Positions 1-14,700 of a stretch of DNA of 64,000 bases are shown here, piece after piece. Location of the stretch: the NCBI RefSeq assembly GCF_027172205.1, contig NC_070607.1, forward strand, positions 33,626,069 to 33,690,068, given 5' to 3'. The notes under the pieces are model-generated. The model was not told the DNA's origin. It ran no database searches and worked only from the letters and a program-made list of their open reading frames with translations. Both the position numbers and the translations under genes were made by a program. Within the stretch, counting starts at the first letter, position 1; each line of letters opens with the position of its first letter. This DNA is from Podarcis raffonei (Eukaryota > Chordata > Lepidosauria > Squamata > Lacertidae).

Positions 1-203
1 TTGTTTTTCTTATTAAAACCTAGTTTAAGTTATTTTTGAGTCCTTAATTTTTTTAATGCATGGTCTCCCCAGCAAGCTCTCTGCGCTACTAAACTGCAAA
101 CAGCCAACAGTTTTCACATTAAACAATTAGGAAATTAAATTCATATTATTATGCAGTTTGAAGAACCGACCGGCCTTATTACTTGTTTTATCTCCCTTTT
201 CAG

Positions 204-3200
204 AACGACTTATGGCTGGTTTGAGAGCTGAGGTTGTCAGCATAGGCAAAGAAGGAAATATCCTCCCATTGTTTGCCATGTTCAAAACCAGGGCGAACAT
301 CCTTGGCGTCTCCTCTGATCTTGTAGAGGTAACAGATGCTGTCCATTATAAATTCCATTAGGCCTGTACTGTTAGACCTTGAATTTATTTTCTTACAAAA
401 TTCATTTGAGTCTGGCTTGTTTCTATAGCATGAGCATTCCATACACTAAGCTTTGATAAGAAGGGGGCAGATCATCCTTACATGATGTCTCCACCCCCAT
501 CATTCAGCCCGGGTGCTGAGGTCCAGCTCCAAAGGCCTTCTGGCGCTTCCCTCACTGCGAGAAGTGAGGTTACAGGAAACCAGGCAGAGGGTCTTCTTGG
601 TAGTGGCACCTGCCCTGTGGAATGCCCTCCCATCAGATGTCAAGGCAATAAGCAACTATCTTACTTTTAAAAGACATCTGAGGGCAGCCCTGTTTAGGGA
701 AGTTTTTAATGTTTAATGCTGCATTGTGTTTTTAATATTCAGTTGGGAGCCACCCAGAGTGGCTGGGATATAAATAATAAATTGTTGTTGTTGTTGTTGT
801 TAACAAATTACAACTTTTGCCTATAATGGTTTAAGTTAACTCATGCTCAACCAGCCTTCATAAATGTATTAAATGCAAGTGAGTGAAACATAGTTCTTAA
901 TTGTTTAAAATATTCTGAAACTGCTCTGATTTATGTAAAGCATAGAAAGCCCTTTTAACTGTTTCATACACCCCCTTTCAACACAGGTCGGTGTTAAGAG
1001 TGTAGGACTATCTCGCCTTTTTGAAAGGGCATATGCAGAAGGAAGGCTCCATGACTTGGTAAGTGGGCAGCATAATAAACCTCGTAATGTGTTATTCCTA
1101 CAAATGCTATGTCTGTTTAAGGCCCAAAATCATTTAGGCACATGATACCTGCCATACCAGCATGCCCAGTCCATAAAATTTGATAGAGATGCTCTTCTCT
1201 GTGTCCCATTGGTACCCATATCCAAGCAAGGCATGGCTGGTTGGGATGTGCTAGATGCTTGGGATGTGCTTACCTTTTCTGAATCTATTTATTGATTCAT
1301 TTATTGGATTTATACACCGCCCTTCGGAAAAGAGCTCAGGGCAGTTCACAATACAAAAATAGAAGAGAAAAGCACAAATAAAGAGTTAAAACAGAAACAA
1401 CAAAGCAATAATTCACCCCCAAACACATTTTAAAGGCTGCAGAATGTTAATTGGCCAAAGGCCTAGTTGAATTTTCCCCAAATCGTGAGATTCCCTAACT
1501 CAGGGTGTGCCTCTCGTTCCTTTTCACAGCCTAGCTTATTTATTTGTTTCATTCAAGAAGACATTCGAACTGCCAGAATGAGGATTTTTTTGTAGCTGAT
1601 TCCCCTTCCCCAATCATTTTGGTTTCACCTTCAATTTAATTCTGTTGTTGTTGGTTGTTTAATCACCATTAGATTTCCCTGTTGTTTTGTTTGAGTGTTT
1701 TAAGCCACCCTGAACATTGCAAACGCATGTGTTGCAAAAAAACGGGTACACCATCATTTCTTAAAATAATAAACAAACAAAACAATAAAAATTTCAGTAC
1801 GTTTCTATTGCTTATCACACAGCCCTTCGATCAGAAAAAAGGAGGACACGACCCAACTTTTGGAGGACTATATCTCAAATTAGCACGCCAAGAAATCGCG
1901 TATTTGGAGCTCACTCCTGATGTGATCCAGGATGCATTGCAGGTGCCTCTTTTGACTTGCATGTTGTTTAGATATAAATTATATTTTTCTTCTTCTTCTT
2001 CTTTTAGGCTCTTGAACGTGATTGCTTTCAGGATTCAATTGGGTGCAATTATAACTTTTCAGCATTAGTTACTATTGCACTGGCAACCTCTTTTTCCTAT
2101 GAAAGGAACAGTGACGTGAAGCATGTGATATTCTCGTTCTCTTTGTTTAATCAGCGCAAACTTTCTTTGCAGATATTCCATGGCAAAATGCCTCTCCCCT
2201 GGATAAAAGATTCTGCAGATGGCCTTAAAAATCATCCAAACATGCAGTGGGAAAACAATTTAGTATCTGCAGAAATCTACGGTGTTGTGCCTACATGCAC
2301 TGGACTTCCACTTCAAATAAACTTGGTTCATTTTACTCACACATCAGTCAATGGAAACGGTAAGGCAATAGAAATTTATCAACTACCAAGAACAGTGATT
2401 AACTAGGGTGGTATCTACACACGTATAAAAAATGCCACGAAAATGTTTTTTTAAAAAAAAGTTTTGAAAAATACATTAAATTTGCCATAGCTCACTGTCG
2501 CCATCTAGAGTCACATTTGTATATTACTCTTTACAACACACTTAAAACGTTTCATTTGCAGCTGTATAGCTGACTCCCTAGGACTCCCGGTCTTGGGTTT
2601 TACCATGAGAATGGTAGCACCTCATTAAAGTGGTACAGGAAAAATATATAAGGACAAAAAATGTAACGTGAGGTATCCCTAAGACTGTGTTCCCAAGCAC
2701 ATTGAGTTGGAAATGACTGGGTTTCAAATATATTTAGAATAAAAGATGCTGGGGGGGAGGGATTAAATAAGCATTCCAGGGTTAGAGTTTTCCCCCATTA
2801 TTAACTGTGAGACAAATAGCAGTGCTCAGGGCAAATTTATCCCTTTATCAAAATAATATCAAAATAGAAACAAAATAATTGCATTTTTATATATCACATT
2901 TTGCATAATAATTATTTTATAGCATGCATTTGTTTTATTTGCTTGCTTTTAAACAGTTCAATTATCCATGAGTCCCGAGCCGACATCACATTTGAGTTTG
3001 CCTGACTTGCTTAACATCGATATGAAACTGAAAACCAGATTGTCTGTCAGGTAAATAGACTCATTGATACATAAAATGACGAGATGCAATTCAAGTGGTG
3101 CAAATGTGCCCTCGGTATTCGTAAACTCTTTAACGTATATTTGCCATAACATCACTATAATGGGTTTGTTTGGGTTTTTTCATTTTTAGCATGAACAAAG

Positions 3201-3375
3201 ATATGCTCGTGACGATGGGAATCGTTGTCCCTGAATTCCAGGCTATAATACAAGAGAATGTCAAAATGGTCACCAATATCCCTGTGAACGTTGATGTCTC
3301 TATGAACATTAAGGAAAAGACCTTCAAACTTGAACTTCCACCATGCAGAGAGGAAACTGAACTCATGTCTTTCAG
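204..3375 (+). CDS. VTG: Vitellogenin exons for lipovitellin I beta-sheet region (six exons)
   Basis: Six exons (204-328, 987-1058, 1823-1942, 2173-2359, 2957-3050, 3190-3375) with phases 1-0, 0-0, 0-0, 0-1, 1-2 and 2-2. They encode the vitellinogen open beta-sheet (DUF1943-type) portion that lines the lipid cavity. Recognisable pieces include NILPLFAMFKTRANILGVS, LARQEIAYLELTPDVIQDAL, GVVPTCTGLPLQINLV and VTMGIVVPEFQAIIQENVK, each matching a conserved stretch of vertebrate lipovitellin I. The introns are short apart from the one after 3375. Confidence 0.9.
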
Positions 3376-5834
3376 GTAGGGGTAGCGAAAATTGGTAGAA
3401 CACCCCTCTCCCCCTTCTCCCGCAATACATTTTATAATTAGTACTTGATCTCTGGAGTTAATTATTTTATATTATCTAGTGCAATTGACTTATTTTAAAG
3501 TTAAACACTCCAATCAAATTTATGGAGGTGTCAAGTTGAGATTCACAGAGTTGAAAGAGAGTGCTTTAAATTAAAAATCAGCTTTAAATGCTTGAAGATC
3601 ACGAAATATGTTTAAAATGTTTGACATAAGCTTTTTCATAGATAATTAGATTGCACAGAATAATCCTATAATTGGATTTTTGAAACCGTATTGTAAGGTT
3701 TATATACTATACAATTTTCCCCTCATCTCTAACGACATTATTAATTGTTACTTTAACATGTAAATATACTGGGGCTTTCTTTTACAGTCAATACAACAGT
3801 GTTGCAAGGTAGATCAATATTGGTATCTGTTGTCTGTTTATCTGGGTGACAAACTTCCCATTAGAATTCATAATGGCCTTTGACATTTAAAAAAAAACCC
3901 ACAAAAAACACAAAAATCTGAGTACTAGTAAAGTTAAAGCGAATGGCATAAACTGTGTAAACAGAAAGTATTTCAAAACCTTACCAAGCAACGTATTTTT
4001 GCATTATTTGGTGAGCCAACAAATGAATAAACTTAAAATTACAGTTTTCTACATAACATCAAGAGGAAGAATGAGCATATAAAACTTGTGGAAAACCTAA
4101 ATCTGAAGATTAAAGCAGAAATATTGGAAAGCCTCCAGAGTGCATTGTCCAAAATATAGCCTACATTTCAGTGACAAGTTGTTGAAAAATATACATAGTA
4201 CTACCTGCATTCCAGTTTTTAAAATACTTATGAGCAAGGCCAATAAAAATAGCTTCACTTCACATATGTAAATTATTTGCATGGCTGATCACAAATGTGA
4301 TTGATTATGCATCCTTAGAGGATTAATTGTTTTTCATTTTTCTTTTTGGTGAAAGCTGGGAGAAGATTTAATTTTTCTTTTTCTTTGGTGCTACATTGTA
4401 TAGAATGGCACAAATAAAAATCGTTAGGAAGGACACTTCCATTTTGAAGGGCATTATTCTTTTTTCTTGTCCTCACAGTCCTTGTACTTTCTACTTATCC
4501 TCACATGCTGGTACATGTACCTTCTACCTATTTTTTTCCCCCCTGTCAAACCTTCCTACTTGCTCCAGTATTATCCAACATTCCCCAATCCCTCCTAACA
4601 ATTTTGCATGTTGGCCTATGGAATTTGTATGGATGCATAAGTCTGGCAGAATCGGTTAGAAGACTGGCCCCTTTAGCCTTGATTACTCAGTAGTTAATTA
4701 AGAAGCTGTGCAAGTATCCTAACACAAGGAATGAGTGGAAGATGTTTAGTATCACATCGTTTGATCACTCTGATCTGATGGTGGGAGTGGCCATTGCTTG
4801 AAAAAAATGGGCTTTAAGATGTTCTCATGGCATTTGATCTCTGATTGCTCTTCTCAATCAAGAATGTCATATGCTGATGTTGCAGTCAATGAACAGTGAC
4901 CTCCTTACGAGTAAGGAGCCTTCTGCCCAGTCACATGATTTGTTGTGGCTCCCTGTGCTCACCAGGGACCTGTCTGGAACCTTTAGGAAGTTCCTTGTAA
5001 CTTTTCTCCACCCATTCTTGTGCTAGAGCTGGATCAGGCAGCTGATTTCTGCAGAAAACAATATGTGACACCTGTGTTACCACTAAATTTATTGGCTCTC
5101 TCTTATATTCAGTGGGGAAGAACTGATCATTCAGTTCAGTGGCAAATGTAGACTATTGGGTTAAAAAAAAATAACAGTACTGAGAGAAAGATTAGGGTGG
5201 GGGAGTGATGCCAACTATTTCTGCCTGGAGATACAAACTGTAGTTTGGTGACGGTTTAAATTATTAAATGTGAATCAAGTGAAAGCCACTTCCTTTTAAT
5301 CTATTCTGCCCAGTTGAGACATCTTAAAATGCAAGTTGATTTGTAATTTCTTTCATCCCCTCAGCTTGTCTGTGAGAATATTTTTTGTCCCTTTTCTTAA
5401 TAAAAGAAATAAAAAATTCCTGAAGGTTCTAGCTAAGCTTGGTGCGGGGTGCAGCTGTCATGCCCTTTCTCTGAAACAGAGAACTTGAGCAGAAAACAAA
5501 GCCTGTGGGTGATAAGGTGTCATTTATTTATTTTGACTTGACTGAAGTGCTCCATGTGAAGCACAACTTGCATGTTCTCTACAGTACCCTCAGCACTGCA
5601 GGCACCGACAAGAGGAAGAGAGAGAAAGATAAAAGGAATGCAAATCCGCCTTTCAAATAAAGTAGATTAGGTGTTCTTAGGCTTCCCTCACAGAGTGTGA
5701 AGCCCATTATTCTCAACATGGGAACACTGACCACCTCTCAGTTCACAGCCAGGCAGGTCACTTCCACCCATCTGTGTTCGCAAAACAACCCCCAGGTGAC
5801 AATATCAGTTGCTTCCGTGAAATACTAACAATGG

Positions 5835-5872
<38 letters not shown>

Positions 5873-8592
5873 AATGCATTTTGAAGCCATGTAGTTAGAA
5901 ATGTAATGCCTACATCATAAATATGATTGGACTACCAGCAGCTTAGAGAAAATAGTTTGTTAAAATGCTGTTGAGTAGATATACTGCTAGTGTTTTACAG
6001 GATGCAATCTTCAGGCCCACCTCCCTTGGAATCAAACTCACTGGATTTAGTAAGACTTGCTTCTGAGTTAATCTGTGGGATGTGGAAAAGCAGTAGTTTG
6101 CTTGGAAGCAAATTGCTCATGTCAGCTGACTGACTCAAAGGAATGATAATGTAGTATCACCTGATCACATTCATAGCAATAGTTTTTATTTTATTTTATG
6201 TGACTAATAAGCCAGTGAGTTAGGCTAAGCTAATCCAGTGAACATCACACTGCAGACTGAAGGCTCAGCCTATCCACCATGGTAAAATATCCTAGCTGTA
6301 TTTCTATGCACCAGAAATAACAACGTAATGTTTTTGCTATTGAGATTTGTGGCTTTAACTGATTGATAGATTGATTAATTAAGATTTTCTCCCCTGAATG
6401 GTTTCCTTTGTTCTTTTCTTTTTTTCTTTTTTTTGTCCACTGTACTAAATGCCACACCAGCTTGGGGGCAGGATGGAACATGCCCCACAACCCCTTTCAC
6501 CGTGCTTGCTCATTGCACACAAGTAACCCATGACAAGGGCTACGTTTTTAACAGAGATCCTATGACACAGGAAATACCTTTGTGTCTAACTGCCCCATGG
6601 AAAACATATCATTGTACCAGAGCTTTTGACTTCCTTATATTTTGAAGTGTGTCCTTTCTGCAGCAGTGTCCTAGACAGAACAGAAACCCATCACTTTAGC
6701 AGCTAGGATATTGATTAAATTCCAATGCTGGGATTGAAACTATGTCAGTGGCTTGTGCATTGTTTGTTTGTTTGTTTGTTATGTTTTTAACTTTAGTAGA
6801 AAATTAGGAGCAGTGAGCATGAAATACTGCCTTTAAGTTGAAGTCTGAAAATGGCCACCCAAAATAGATGACACTAACTTGATTTTGTTTTAAAATATGA
6901 CTAGTCATGGCTGCCTAGTCATTTTTGCCTAGTCAAAATTGTACCTAGGCATTTGGGTTGCCTAGGTACAATTTATAGAGCAATTTGCAAGGAACTCCAT
7001 GTGTGATCAAGTCCATACCACAAGGCACAACCCAGATATTTTTTAACATATTTGTGCTTCTAACACAGCATTTCCCCCCTCTGCTTATCCAACAGTGCTA
7101 TGACATCTGTTATCACTCGCAACCTTGAAGAGGCACCTGCTACCAAGTCAACTCCACTTTTCGTCCCTCAAACTGTGTCTAAAATAATAAGAGGCTCCTT
7201 TGAGTCAGCAGAACAACGGAATGAACGAAGGGTAACCCATATTAGATTTTTGTGTGCACTTTTTTTTGCTTGAGAAATGTTTCTTTTACATAGAAAAGAA
7301 GTTGTGTGAGCTATTTTTAATGTGCCCCCCCAATAAAACATTTACAGTTCAGTCCTATACACATATACTGAGAAGTATATATCTCAATGAGACCTACTCC
7401 CAGGAAAGTGTAAAAACTGACCTACTGGTACAAATATAAATTTAGCAGTCATAAAAGCACTATAGCTACCATAAAGCATTTATTTGTTATTAATTAAAGA
7501 CTAATTCCCATTACAATCAGAACTTTAATCATGTATTTTATTTCAGGATTCTGGGGGGATTTAAAACTGGGGTGTAATAGGTAGAGAACAGGTATCTTAT
7601 CGTGTCAATGAAGAACATAATTGCAGTTCTCAGTGTCAAGTAAATAAGTAGTGGCCTTGATCTAAATAAACTTAGCTATGATAAATCCTACTGTGCCTGA
7701 CAGCTCTGGGATGTAGTTTTAATGGTGTAGTGGATGTAACTTACACTCTTGAAGCAGGATGTAAATTGATGCAACTAAAGATGTTAAGTCCTGAAAGGGT
7801 GAGCGCAAAACCCTAACGTAAATTAGAGCAGACCTATTGAAATCAGTGGACATACATTACTTCGCACTGGAAATCATCCTGTATTTCCCCCCTATTAAAT
7901 ATTAGGGCTTCCCTTAACCATTGGTCGAGATGCCGTGTTTATATATGCAGCGTTCCAACTGAATTACTGTTCTTTACCAAAATAATAATAATGATGATGA
8001 TGAGGCAGAAGTCTGAGATTGCAATCTCTCATGCTGGACTATGTTCATCATCCATCCAGGACCAAATTTCTGCAGAACAGTCAGAACATTACAGGCCTGC
8101 CCCTCGTCACACTGAGTGTGTTGAAGCATGCACATTTGGATGTAGGGCTTGCGTTGAATGGTCAAACATTTATGCTGGGTGCTCCATAGATGACTCTCTG
8201 TACAACTTGGCTGGCGAACATACTTTTAGAGTAACACTCAAGCAAGGTAACTCTTCTTTATTCTATGATGTTTGTTGGGGTGTGTTTGGTTTTTTTTTTA
8301 CAAAATGCAGAGAGGTTCAGCAAAAAGAACAGGAGCAATATTTCCCTGGACAATTAGCAGTCCTTCTGGATAGTGTGGGTTGTGTCATATGGGACTGGTG
8401 GTGGTGGAGAGCAGCTCACAAAAGGCTGTGGTCATGCTGAAGTTCAGTGTCATCTGTCGGCAAATGGCACTGTGAACCACAGTGGATGAAAGCCTAGGAA
8501 AATATACAGAAGGAGATGTGCACACAGAGACATACCATAAAGACTTGGGCTTGGTTAGAACAGACTCATTGAAATCATCTTAATGACAAAGA

Positions 8593-8625
<33 letters not shown>

Positions 8626-11600
8626 TACTATTATTTATACCCCGCCCATCTTGAACAGGTGACAAAACAATCTGAGGTTTAAAGTTTTACTACCATAGTT
8701 CTCAAGCTGGTCTTTCATTAGGCCTACCAGTGAAGCCACAGATTATGCATTGTGGTCACATAACACATTCATATGCCATACAAATCAATGGACCCAACTG
8801 GTGGCTGCAAAAGCGCCCATTGACTATGTTTCAGAAACCATGATTTATTGCATAGATAAACCATGCAGTAACACTAATACTGACTCTATAATTTCAGCTG
8901 AGAGAAGAGCACCCATTGAGAAGTTACGATTGACTGTTCAAGGAGGCGCTCATTCTAGTTTACCAATGGTGCGTTTGACGAGAGATGAAGAAAGACATTT
9001 AAGAAGAATTCAGGTATTTCTGATAGCAATACATATCACCATGTGGAAGGGGCTACTATCCATATATTTTATATTCTACAACTTGTTCTAGCTTTCGGAC
9101 AGTGTGTACAGTATTACATTTAAGGCGTTAAACTCAAGGGTGGGGAACCTTTGACCTTCCAGATGTTGCCAGAGTCCCATCAATCTCAGCTAGCATGGCC
9201 AGTCGCCAAGGGTGTTAGGATTTTGAGTCCAACATAGGGCTGCCATACACCTGGAATTTCCTGGACATACCCAGGATTTGTTTGCTAAAAATAGCGTCCA
9301 CGCAGAATTTCCATAAATCAGTTAAAATAAAAATTGCTCAAAAATAGCTCAATTTTTTAAAATTTCAGTTTTTTTATGCAAAAGCAAAGCTCAACAACTT
9401 TTGTGTCTGGATTTTCTCTTATTGAAGTATGGCAATCCTAGTCCAACAGCATCCAATATCGTGAACTAAGGAAGCAATTAGTTGAAGACTGATCTTGATT
9501 GTATATATGACCTATGCATTTGTGTAAAACATTTTCTTGTGCCCCACAGAGGTCCCTTTTTTTGCTGCAACAATGTAGGAGGCAGCAGTTACAAGCTGTC
9601 TTTGCATACACAGCAGGCGCAGTGATTTTTGCCCCCGGAACAACACTCCATTGTCTCTTGAGACAGATGGGTGCCAACAATTCTGTGCAAATGAGAATCT
9701 GCAAATTAGCTTTCCCCCTCTGGCCAGACAAGAAGTACCTTGTCTGCAAAATGTTCTTCTCAAGCTTTGAAAACTTAATATGACTGTGTTTGTTTTTCTC
9801 TGGGTTCTTCCCCCATTAGCCCATCAGCAGCTCCAGCGAAAGCGATAGCGATAGCTCTAGTGATAGCTCTGACAGCTCAAGCAATGATTGGGATGACCGT
9901 GATGACGATGAAATGATAGATATGAAGCAGCAGGAACGTTATCAGAAGCACCCCAGGAAGACTTCTTTGAAGAGCAGCAGCAGCAGTGACGACAGCAGCA
10001 GCAGCGACAGCAGCAGCAGAAGCAGTGACAGCAGTAGCAGCAGCAGCGATAGCAGCAGCAGCAGCAGCGATAGCAGCAGCAGTAGCAGCGATAGCAGCAG
10101 CAGCAGCAGCGATAGCAGCAGCAGCGACAGCAGCAGCAGTAGTAGCAGTGACAGCAGCAGTAGTGACAGCAGCGATAGCAGCAGTAGTAGCAGCGACAGC
10201 AGCAGCAGCAGCAGTGACAGCAGCAGCAGCGACAGCAGCGACAGCAGCAGCAGCAGTGACAGCAGCGACAGCAGCAGCAGCAGTGACAGCAGCGACAGCA
10301 GCAGCAGCAGCAGCGACAGCAGTGACAGCAGCAGCAGCAGCAGTGACAGCAGGAGCAACAAGAAACAATCCAAGGGACGCCCAAGCAAACAGAAGCATGT
10401 TAAGGACAGCCACATTGGCAGCGGCAAGAGACCTTCAGTAAGTGCTTTCTATGAAACAACTGCCAAATTGTTCCTCCATTTACCAGAGTGCATTTGATTT
10501 ACCTTTTCCCCCTTCTTCTTCTTCTTCTTCGTCTTCTTCTTGGAATTTAGAAGGACTTGCGAGGTCTGGAATTGGCTAACGCGAAATACATGGCACACAA
10601 GGCAAAGCAGCAGGTGAAGCACCAGGTAGTTTTGATATTCTTGATTCTTTAAAATGGACTTCCTCTCTGAGAAAGATGACAGAAATCCATGTCACGCGGG
10701 TCAACCTTCTTTGGGGCAAACTCACCCAAATAAAAGGCAATCCACCAGTGAGACTTTTTCTGCACCAATTTAAACGGTGCCTAGGAATATAGCCTGCATG
10801 ACTTTGCAACATTGGATGCTGCAAATAGAGTTGGCTTCATAACTCTTTAGTTACGAAGCATCTGTGGCTACTGTCTGTAAAGAGGTTGTGAGCCATCCAT
10901 GTGTCTGAAAAGCACTTGGGACTTTGGAGACAGGGGAAAAAAATCTACCTTATAGTGTGAGTGACAGGTCCTATATATCACAGTGTCATCTCCTTCTCAT
11001 GCTCTCTGTTTATTTCTCTTTACATTTTTTTATTATTATTATTATGGGGTGAAAATCAGCAAGCATCAAGCAGTTCATCATCATCCTCTGAATCCAGTAG
11101 CAGCTCTAGCAGTGACTCCAGAAACACCAGAAGCAGCAGCAGAGACAGAAAGCAGAAAGGTGGAAGGAGCAGCTTCTTGCGAGAGGTAAGTTAATAAAAG
11201 TGAAAAAGAAGTCATTGCTTCATTCCTTAGCTTAGGTCCAGGTTTCAGTCAGGTAATTAATGTACAGGAAGTGGCTAGCAGAGTTGTCAGTTTTTCTCCC
11301 TACTTTTATTTATTTCCTAAGTGCTTCTTTAAACTGCGATCTGAAGGCAGCCCTGTAATGGGAAGTTTTAAATGTTTGATAATTTAGTGTGCTTTATAGA
11401 CAGTCGTACCTTCGTTTTTGAACAGCCTAGTTCTCAAACATTTTGGCTCCCGAATGATCGAAACACGGAAGTGACTGTTCCAGTTTTCAGACGTTCTTTT
11501 GGAAGCCAAACGTCTGACGTGGCTTTCACAGCTTCTGATTGGCTTCAGGAGTTTCCTGCAGTCAATCAGAAGCCACTCTTTGGTTTTTGAACATTTTGGA

Positions 11601-11714
11601 AGTCGAACAGACTTCCAGAACGGATTATGTTCAACTTCCAATGACTGTATGCCGTAAGCCGCCCAGAGTGGCTGAGGAAACCCAGCCAGATGAGTGGGAT
11701 ATAAATAATTAAAG

Positions 11715-11752
<38 letters not shown>

Positions 11753-14700
11753 ATTAAATACAAGAGGAAAGCATTTTCAAAACAGCTACAATTCTTGTTC
11801 ATGTGTCTGTCCTAGTCAAGTGGAGGCTAGAATCTAATTGCAATTAAACAAATGAATGTGGTTTCACTTGCCTTATGCTTTGGGTGACATCTGTAATATT
11901 GTTGCTGTTTTTAATGCGGTGTGTGTGTAATCTTTATAAAATGTTTCAAGATTTCTCTTCTAAAAGTAAGTGGTATAAAAATATTACTGAATAATTAAGA
12001 AAACATTACTCTTCCTATCTCTGGTTCACCCTTTCAGAAGTACAAATCAAATCAACCGGGAGAAAGCTGGGTGGCAGAGCATAAGGAAATGGAAGCAGAG
12101 TTCAGCTCCCCCTCCCCACACACCCTTTTTAGTGTTAAAAGTGGACCCTCCCATTTTATAGATGAATGGGGCAGGCAAATAATTACACCTCTAGATAGAC
12201 ATCTGATTTTGTTCTTAGACAGCATGAAGTACATAAGGTGTCAACCACAGACTTCCTGCTACAGTTCCCAAAGTTTCCTGTAAAGAGATTTGATTGTTAA
12301 ACCATGCTGGAAATTGTAGCTCAGTGAAGGGATTAGGAGTCTCCCAACATCTCTTAGCACCCTTAGCAAAGTACAGTTTCCAATAGTCTTTGGGGAAAGC
12401 CAGGACTGTTCAAAGTGGTATCACAGAGCTTGAAATTTATGGTGTGAATGTGACTCTAGTTGAAGGCAACTGATCATCATAGGCATTAAAATGGTGCCCT
12501 TTCATTTTTCTGTCTTTCAGGACCAGGACCAGGACCATGGTGATTCACTACGACCTTACGTTACCATTGTGGCTGAGGCAGTTAGGAGTGATAAGAAAGA
12601 ACAGGGCTACAAATTTTCAATGTACATGAAGCATGACCGCTACAAAGCCCAGATGAAAATAGTTGGAAGTGAGCTTGCCAGAACCAAGTGGAGAGCATGT
12701 CTTGATAGTGTTGTGCAACCTTACACACTCCAGGTAAAAAAACAAAACATTTTTTTAAAATGTGCTTTCATTTATTTTTGGGGTTTGTAAGACAATTTTC
12801 AGCAATGCTTCTCTGAAGCTACACGTGATAAACTACTGAAATACAATAAAACAAATTTTCACTAATAATAAACATCGAATAGATTAAGAACCGAGGCAGA
12901 GCAGTTCTTATTTTTAAAGATAATAGAAACAATTATCCCACACTAGCTAGGGGGCACGGATTATTACAGGCAGAAGAACTGCTTAAAGTTGAAAGTTCAC
13001 TAAACTTCAGAAATCAAAAAGCATCTCCTAGAATGTAGAGGGAGAAGTTGCTGCATCCTGGTGCAATAACTTGAAAAAAGAAGTGTTCCACCATACCTAT
13101 GCCAATCTCAACATGCAAGTTTGTGAGGGGTGAGATAGTTCTTTAAATATCCCTTACCCAAGATCATTTAGGTTGGCCAATTGCTTGTTTATGAACTGTC
13201 AACTCATAGGAAAAAAATAACGGTGGTCTACAATATAGTTACTAAAGCACTCATTGGATTCTGTGATAATAAAACACAGAGCAAATGGCCAGTTCCAAAT
13301 ACTCTCATTGATAGAACAAAAATATTTTCAGCATATATAACAGGGGCATTCCCGCCCCCCATGCAATGAGGATGCCATTGTGATAGGATCCAAATGGGTC
13401 ATTGGCTTTTCATTCCCATGGTATTAAATAACTTTTTTTTTTAATTTCCTACCTAAGAATGAACTGAGCTGGGGTGACAACTGCAAAGATTACAACATTC
13501 GAGTAAAGGCTTCCAGTGGGCTGGTTGCAGAACGGGACGCATTCGAAATTGAGATGAAATGGACAAAGGTTCCACGCTATCTAGAGAAATGTGCTGCTTG
13601 GTATAGCATCTACCTCATTTCTTATTAAACCTAATTGTCGCACATATTGGGGGGGGTTAATTTTAAAAAATCTGACTAAATCCTGTTTTGATTTCATCAA
13701 GGGTTATGGATCTCATTCCTGGTATTGCATACATGAAATACTTCACAGCGGTTTATCAGAAGAATCCTTCACGTCAGGTTCTGTTCAGAATAGTCCAGTC
13801 CTCTCCATGGACAACAGCTACAATCTTGAGAGTTCCCGGGGCATGTATTTGTTATCTCTTTTATTAAATATGGGTTATTAAATAAGTGTAGTTTGTCTTC
13901 AGGGAAGCAACTGGGTGGTCAGCAAGTATAGAGAATATATATTTTCAGGTTTAATTCAACCACGTACCATCAAATTTGGGTGGTACACACACAGCAGGCC
14001 CCCTACTCCACACCTTTAAAATTCAAAGGGGGGGGGAGGAAAAAAGACAATACTCGAATATAAGCCGCTCCCTTAAAATTCCACAGGCACTCACATCCGT
14101 TCCATTTTACCGTATGTCTGCTTCAGCAGCGATATCACTAAAAGCCCATTTTTGTAAGATCGCAAATTTAAGCCGCAGTTTAACATTTCACAGTCGGAAT
14201 TTGGAAAAAGAAGTGAGGCTTATATTCAGGCCAATACGGTAACTTGCCCCAAACAAATCAAAATGGTTGCTCAATCAACAGGCCCCTGGAAGCAATCTGT
14301 AGGTTGGATCCACATTCTGTTTGTGTCCTTTCCACAAACAGAAGGGATTCTTCTGTTTGAAGATTCAGTCAAGATCCAGGGAGGAAGGAGGGAGATATTT
14401 TCTCGGTGCAGCTGCCTATATTACTTTTCATGCTTCTCCCAATAGTCCCCAACATGTGGAGAAGATTTTGAGGGGACACAGGGAACTTTAAGGGGAAGGA
14501 AGAATTGACAAAGATACCACCATCTCCACTTCCTCTAGTGAGAGTGGAACTGCTGAGTTTAAATTGGGATGTATCCCTATGGGTTTAGGGGAAAAAATTA
14601 AAAAGAAAGATATGTTTTAGCTTATGTAGTTAAATGATAAATCAAAACACAAGCTTTGATACAGCCACATTGGTCCTTATACATTCATTCTTTGTTTTCT

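Noticed and set aside
7991-8440. Single-exon 149-aa gene
   Set aside because: The middle part is the vitellogenin exon 8009-8246; the rest is intron read-through past a good GT donor at 8247.
9857-10441. Long poly-Ala, poly-Leu and poly-Cys open frames over the phosvitin exon
   Set aside because: They are the other five readings of the AGC/GAC triplet repeat, which cannot form stops; only the Ser/Asp frame has splice sites and homology.
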